A DNA stretch of 6,465 bases, taken from Bacteroidia bacterium (GTDB lineage: Bacteria; Bacteroidota; Bacteroidia; Bacteroidales; Azobacteroidaceae). The stretch spans positions 1 to 6,465 of the forward strand of contig BNTW01000113.1 in the NCBI GenBank assembly GCA_025996895.1. The letters run 5' to 3'. The notes under the pieces were generated by a model that worked only from the letters and a program-made list of their open reading frames with translations, was not told the DNA's origin and searched no databases. Position numbers and translations under genes: made by a program. Below are positions 5,386-6,465 of this stretch, piece after piece. Positions within the stretch are counted from its first letter, which is position 1. Each line of letters opens with the position of its first letter.

Positions 5386-6465
5386 AGCGGTTCATTAAAT
5401 ATATTGTTATTTCTGTAACTTACTGTATCGTAGGGATTATCTGTTTCAATCATTGTTATTTTTGGGATACGATACAGCAAGTTTCGCGGGAGGCACTGTG
5501 GTTTTATAAATCCGGTTTTGCTTCTCTGTTGATACCGGAGGATAATGTTTTCGGATTGTCGGCTACCGGTTATCATCCGCCGCTAATGGGAATGATGACC
5601 GCGTTGTTGTGGAAAATTTTCGGATACGAATTGTATGTTTCGCACCTGTTTATGTGGCTGTGGGCGGGTTTTTTGGTGTATAATACCGGAAAATTGCTTG
5701 CGCGGTTTTTCTCGCCGAAATACAGCGGTTGGATACTGTTAATCGTCTTGTTAGAGCCGACCGTATTGACACAATTTGCCGTTTCTTCGCCCGATTTCAT
5801 TCTATTCACGGCTTTCGTCATGGCGTTGCGCTATTTGTTCGACGGCAATCGCACCGGTTTGGCTTTGTCGCTGCTCTTTGTGTGTGGTATCAGTATGCGG
5901 GGCGTTTTCGCCGGTGCGATTTTGTTGTTGGCTAACATTTATTACGATTATCTCCGTTCCGGCAAATCCTATTCGGTAAAATCCTTCTCAAAAACACTGC
6001 TGCCTTATTGGCCGGCCGGAATACTTTTGACGACCTATTACATTTATTATTTTGTGCAGGCCGGTTGGTTTTTTACCGGTTCTTCCTATTCACAGCATTA
6101 TATTCCACCAGCAAGTGCAAAAACCTTGGCGGTGCATTTGGTTGCCTTTATTCTTCGCTTGGTCGAATGCGGACGATTTGTGATTTGGCTATTAGCCGGT
6201 TATTTGCTATATGTTGCCGTTAAAAATAAAATTCGGCTGTCGAACGAAGAAAAAATGCTCACTTTCTTTTTTATTGCGATATTCGCTTTGTATTTTTTGT
6301 TTGTATTTATCACGCAGATGCCGTTTAGTCCGCGCTATTTCCTGCCGTTGTTTTTCGTTCTGACCTTGCTCGTTTTTTCCGTCATACTTCGTTATTGGAA
6401 AGAAAAAAATATAAAAATGGGGTTTATCGTGATTTTACTTTTTTCCCTTACCGGAAATTTTTGGG
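5382..6465 (+). CDS. GT-C/PMT-type membrane glycosyltransferase, C-terminus cut by window edge (right mirror copy)
   Basis: This is the mirror of the minus-strand frame at 1-1084. It is open from 5376, just after an in-frame TAA at 5373-5375, to the window end with no stop. The first in-frame ATG is at 5586 (codon 69 from the CTG), inside the YHPPLM motif, so it cannot be the native start of an intact enzyme. From the CTG at 5382 the protein begins with Lys-Arg-Phe-Ile-Lys and then a hydrophobic helix, a convincing membrane-protein N-terminus. A gene finder that needs ATG would miss or badly shorten it. At least one more segment probably lies beyond the edge, as such enzymes usually exceed 450 residues. 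Confidence 0.72.
   Translation, partial: MKRFIKYIVISVTYCIVGIICFNHCYFWDTIQQVSREALWFYKSGFASLLIPEDNVFGLSATGYHPPLMGMMTALLWKIFGYELYVSHLFMWLWAGFLVYNTGKLLARFFSPKYSGWILLIVLLEPTVLTQFAVSSPDFILFTAFVMALRYLFDGNRTGLALSLLFVCGISMRGVFAGAILLLANIYYDYLRSGKSYSVKSFSKTLLPYWPAGILLTTYYIYYFVQAGWFFTGSSYSQHYIPPASAKTLAVHLVAFILRLVECGRFVIWLLAGYLLYVAVKNKIRLSNEEKMLTFFFIAIFALYFLFVFITQMPFSPRYFLPLFFVLTLLVFSVILRYWKEKNIKMGFIVILLFSLTGNFW

Larger units (their letters stand above)
3325..6465. repeat. Right arm of a window-length inverted repeat
   Basis: This is the mirror of 1-3141 and carries the same four genes on the plus strand. Its inner edge at 3325 falls inside the serine-hydrolase gene. Here the codons just before the edge do not fit the family, whereas in the left arm they do, so this inner edge is the likely artificial or rearranged joint. 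Confidence 0.97.

Noticed and set aside
1..6465. Composite transposon or insertion sequence with long inverted repeats
   Set aside because: There is no transposase, integrase or target-site duplication in view. The repeats carry ordinary chromosomal-type genes and are cut in mid-gene at both the inner and outer ends.

Overview
The window is one 3.1-kb locus written twice. Positions 1-3141 and 3325-6465 are reverse complements of each other (base i pairs with base 6466-i). I found no mismatch at any spot I compared, and the genes in the two arms give identical proteins. The arms flank one unique 183-base spacer (3142-3324). The real gene content is therefore that of one arm plus the spacer: four genes, each appearing once on the minus strand on the left and once on the plus strand on the right.

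The organism looks like a member of the Bacteroidota, probably Bacteroidales. The evidence is a class C beta-lactamase-fold domain preceded by a linker like that of Bacteroidales GH3-serine hydrolase fusions, a CobC-type histidine phosphatase of the Bacteroidales kind, AT-rich leaders without Shine-Dalgarno sequences, and a candidate TAnnTTTG-like -7 element. By eye the GC content is moderate (mid-40s percent). I cannot name a genus.

In transcription order, one arm carries: (1) the C-terminal serine-hydrolase domain of what is probably a GH3-beta-lactamase-fold fusion protein, whose upstream part is missing; (2) three bases later, a histidine phosphatase resembling alpha-ribazole phosphatase (CobC); (3) after a 72-base gap with a candidate promoter, a small NlpE-type lipoprotein with a CxxC motif; (4) overlapping the lipoprotein stop codon, a multi-spanning GT-C/PMT-type glycosyltransferase that has no ATG at its expected start (CTG instead) and runs off the window edge. 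The set leans towards cell-envelope functions. The phosphatase is the metabolic outlier.

The reading frame shows which junction is natural. Across 3141/3142 the serine-hydrolase frame continues smoothly into a linker typical of the family. Across 3324/3325 the same domain is joined to nonsense. The right-hand junction therefore looks like a fold-back fusion, and it sits on an imperfect 9-base microhomology. The simplest explanation is an inverted chimera from whole-genome amplification, library preparation or assembly. A real large palindrome in the cell is possible but less likely. I see no mobile element, CRISPR array, RNA gene or new defence-type system. The unusual signal here is the palindrome itself.
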